From Candidatus Latescibacterota bacterium (lineage in GTDB: Bacteria; Latescibacterota; 4484-107), in assembly GCA_030613045.1 (NCBI GenBank), contig JAUWMS010000171.1:1-6174 (forward strand): 6,174 nt of DNA, in the 5' to 3' direction. This document shows, piece by piece, positions 5,099-6,174 of this stretch. The position numbers and the translations under genes are program-made. The notes below the pieces were generated by a model. The model ran no database searches, had not been told where the DNA came from, and was given only the letters and a program-made list of their open reading frames with translations. Positions within the stretch are counted from its first letter, which is position 1; each line of letters begins with the position of its first letter.

Positions 5099-6097
5099 CT
5101 ACTGCATATCGTACTTATACACGAACGTGGGATACCCGGATTTCCCCGCGCTCTGGTACGAGAGAATCTGGAATCCCGCGTACAACCCCTCTGCCGTCGT
5201 GGCCAGAAAACTTTTCAGCGGATAGGTGTATGCCTTGGCATCGTGGTCGTACTTATACCAATCCTTCAGCACATAAACGTCCTCCACGCCGCCCGCCCAA
5301 TCCACGACGGTCAGAGCATCCAGCGCCACGTCCTCCGCTGTGGCGATCCGCACGCCGCTCTCCACGTTGGGAAGAATGCGGCCTATGGCTATGAGCATAG
5401 TTCCCATAGGGGCCACCACCGGCCCGAAATAGAGATCCCATCCGTCGGCGGACGGCTCAAAGGACGCCAGCGCACTCGTCGCGAAGCTGTAATACAACCA
5501 GTGCGTATCGCCGCCCATCGCCGCCTCGCCGGTAGTCGTCGCACCGTCGGGCAGACTGGCGAACTGAAAGGTGTACTTGCTGTCCGCATACCCCAGCATC
5601 TGAAACTTGGTGTACGCGATCCCCGTGCCTTCCTTGAGCGCGAGGATATAAACGTGCTTCCTGGACTCGATTTTCCCCATCTGTGCCATATCGAACCAGT
5701 CGTCTATGGCGACGGCTGAGGGATCGGTCCAGGGGGCATCGAGCACAAACGTCTTGCCCGTCGTATCGGCGATGCTCACCGCGTCGAAATCGGTCCGGCC
5801 GGTATTTAACGCCTGCCCGCCTCTCCCGAAGTTCAGCGCAATTCCCAGTCCTCCCATCGCCTTGTTCTGGAAAGCCACGTCCCACGAGGAAATGGGGGAG
5901 AGCGCTTCGGTGGTCTCTCCGGTGGAAAAATCGAAGAACTGCCCCACTTCCTTGATGGACTGCGTTATCGTGCACTGCTCCGCCTGAGGGCCTTGCGGAG
6001 CCGTGGGCGTGCTCTCGTCGTCGCTGCAACCGGCCAAAGTCAGGATGAGGACGGCGCAGGCTGCAAGAAAACCGATCTGAAACTTGTTTCGGAACAT
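5099..6097 (-). CDS. HmuY-family lipoprotein with two tandem HmuY-like units
   Basis: A 332-residue lipoprotein. Residues 1-23 are a signal peptide ending in the lipobox LAGC (Cys24). The +2 residue is Ser, compatible with the outer membrane, and a Ser/Thr/Pro-rich linker follows. HmuY-type proteins (PF14064) are surface beta-rich haemophore lipoproteins. Two units can be aligned: unit one has SWDVAF (71-76) and then VYILALKEG with KFQMLGYADSKYTFQF (149-179); unit two has GWDLYF (219-224) and then DVYVLKDW, FLATTAEGLYAGFQILSY and TFVYKYD (273-330), matching the family's usual C-terminal GkY..lqilsYy..G..tF.Y pattern. HmuY of Porphyromonas uses two His; here the ligands cannot be assigned, though His148 and several Met are candidates. 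The ATG at 6097 is preceded by AAGGAG (8-nt gap). It is the most upstream gene seen; in related loci a TonB-dependent receptor is often adjacent, so one may lie beyond the right edge. Confidence 0.87.
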   Translation of the reverse strand: MFRNKFQIGFLAACAVLILTLAGCSDDESTPTAPQGPQAEQCTITQSIKEVGQFFDFSTGETTEALSPISSWDVAFQNKAMGGLGIALNFGRGGQALNTGRTDFDAVSIADTTGKTFVLDAPWTDPSAVAIDDWFDMAQMGKIESRKHVYILALKEGTGIAYTKFQMLGYADSKYTFQFASLPDGATTTGEAAMGGDTHWLYYSFATSALASFEPSADGWDLYFGPVVAPMGTMLIAIGRILPNVESGVRIATAEDVALDALTVVDWAGGVEDVYVLKDWYKYDHDAKAYTYPLKSFLATTAEGLYAGFQILSYQSAGKSGYPTFVYKYDMQ

Positions 6098-6156
6098 AGC
6101 ACCTTCTCCTTTCTGAGGATTGATGTTCGTAGTGCGGGCCTATGAAGTTTGATTAT

Positions 6157-6168
6157 CAGACCTCCGAG
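6157..6168. repeat. Half-copy of the AGACCTCC repeat at the right edge
   Basis: cagacctccgag matches the opening arm of the hairpin at 2522-2554, then diverges (atttca) before the window ends. It is either a degenerate copy or one arm of an element continuing outside. The remaining leader of the HmuY-like gene (6112-6156) shows no other structure. Confidence 0.5.
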
Positions 6169-6174
6169 ATTTCA

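Noticed and set aside
5033..5719. A 228-codon plus-strand open frame opposite the HmuY-like gene
   Set aside because: It starts inside palindrome copy 4, has no family features, is rich in Arg/His as antisense frames of GC-rich genes are, and the opposite strand has a clear lipoprotein with lipobox and ribosome site.
6148..6160. A GATAAT -10-like box upstream of the HmuY-like gene on the minus strand
   Set aside because: A matching -35 would fall at or beyond the window edge and the hexamer alone is too weak to call.

Overview
The window looks like accessory chromosomal DNA from a Gram-negative bacterium, probably an uncultivated anaerobe. The evidence is an outer-membrane beta-barrel ending in Phe, a LolA-like periplasmic protein, a lipoprotein with a lipobox, and several Sec-type signal peptides. 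Desulfobacterota or a similarly repeat-rich deep lineage is my guess from gene content and repeat style; no taxonomic marker is present. The seven genes recognised all lie on the minus strand, so the reading order is right to left.

From the right edge: a HmuY-type lipoprotein with two tandem HmuY-like units (5099-6097); a secreted two-domain CbiX/SirB-like chelatase (4064-4951); a secreted DUF4198 protein (3178-3969); a small Met/His-rich four-helix membrane protein (2576-2977); a LolA-like 'outer membrane lipoprotein-sorting' protein (1691-2491); a DUF1302-like outer-membrane barrel overlapping it by 4 nt (351-1694); and a partial, AT-rich GxxExxY gene cut by the left edge (1-227). No spacer exceeds 200 nt, so the first six could be co-transcribed. 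No convincing promoter or terminator is visible.

The first three genes suggest an envelope system for tetrapyrroles or transition metals: a haem-binding-type surface lipoprotein, an exported chelatase-fold enzyme, and a DUF4198 protein of the kind often found with Ni/Co uptake. The next three look like an envelope transport or lipid-trafficking module that lacks the RND/MMPL pump usually expected beside a LolA-like/DUF1302 pair. That all six serve one pathway is inference.

The spacers are full of repeats. Four copies of a ~91-103-nt palindrome built of 9-nt CGCGGAT-type units sit at four gene junctions, all in the same orientation. A different 33-nt hairpin lies at another junction, and a related half-copy sits at the right edge. 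One palindrome (1573-1673) is inside the barrel gene: it is read in frame and splits the signal-peptide n-region, with a possible 4-bp AAGG duplication. This resembles the protein-inserted palindromic elements of Rickettsia and is the most unusual feature here.
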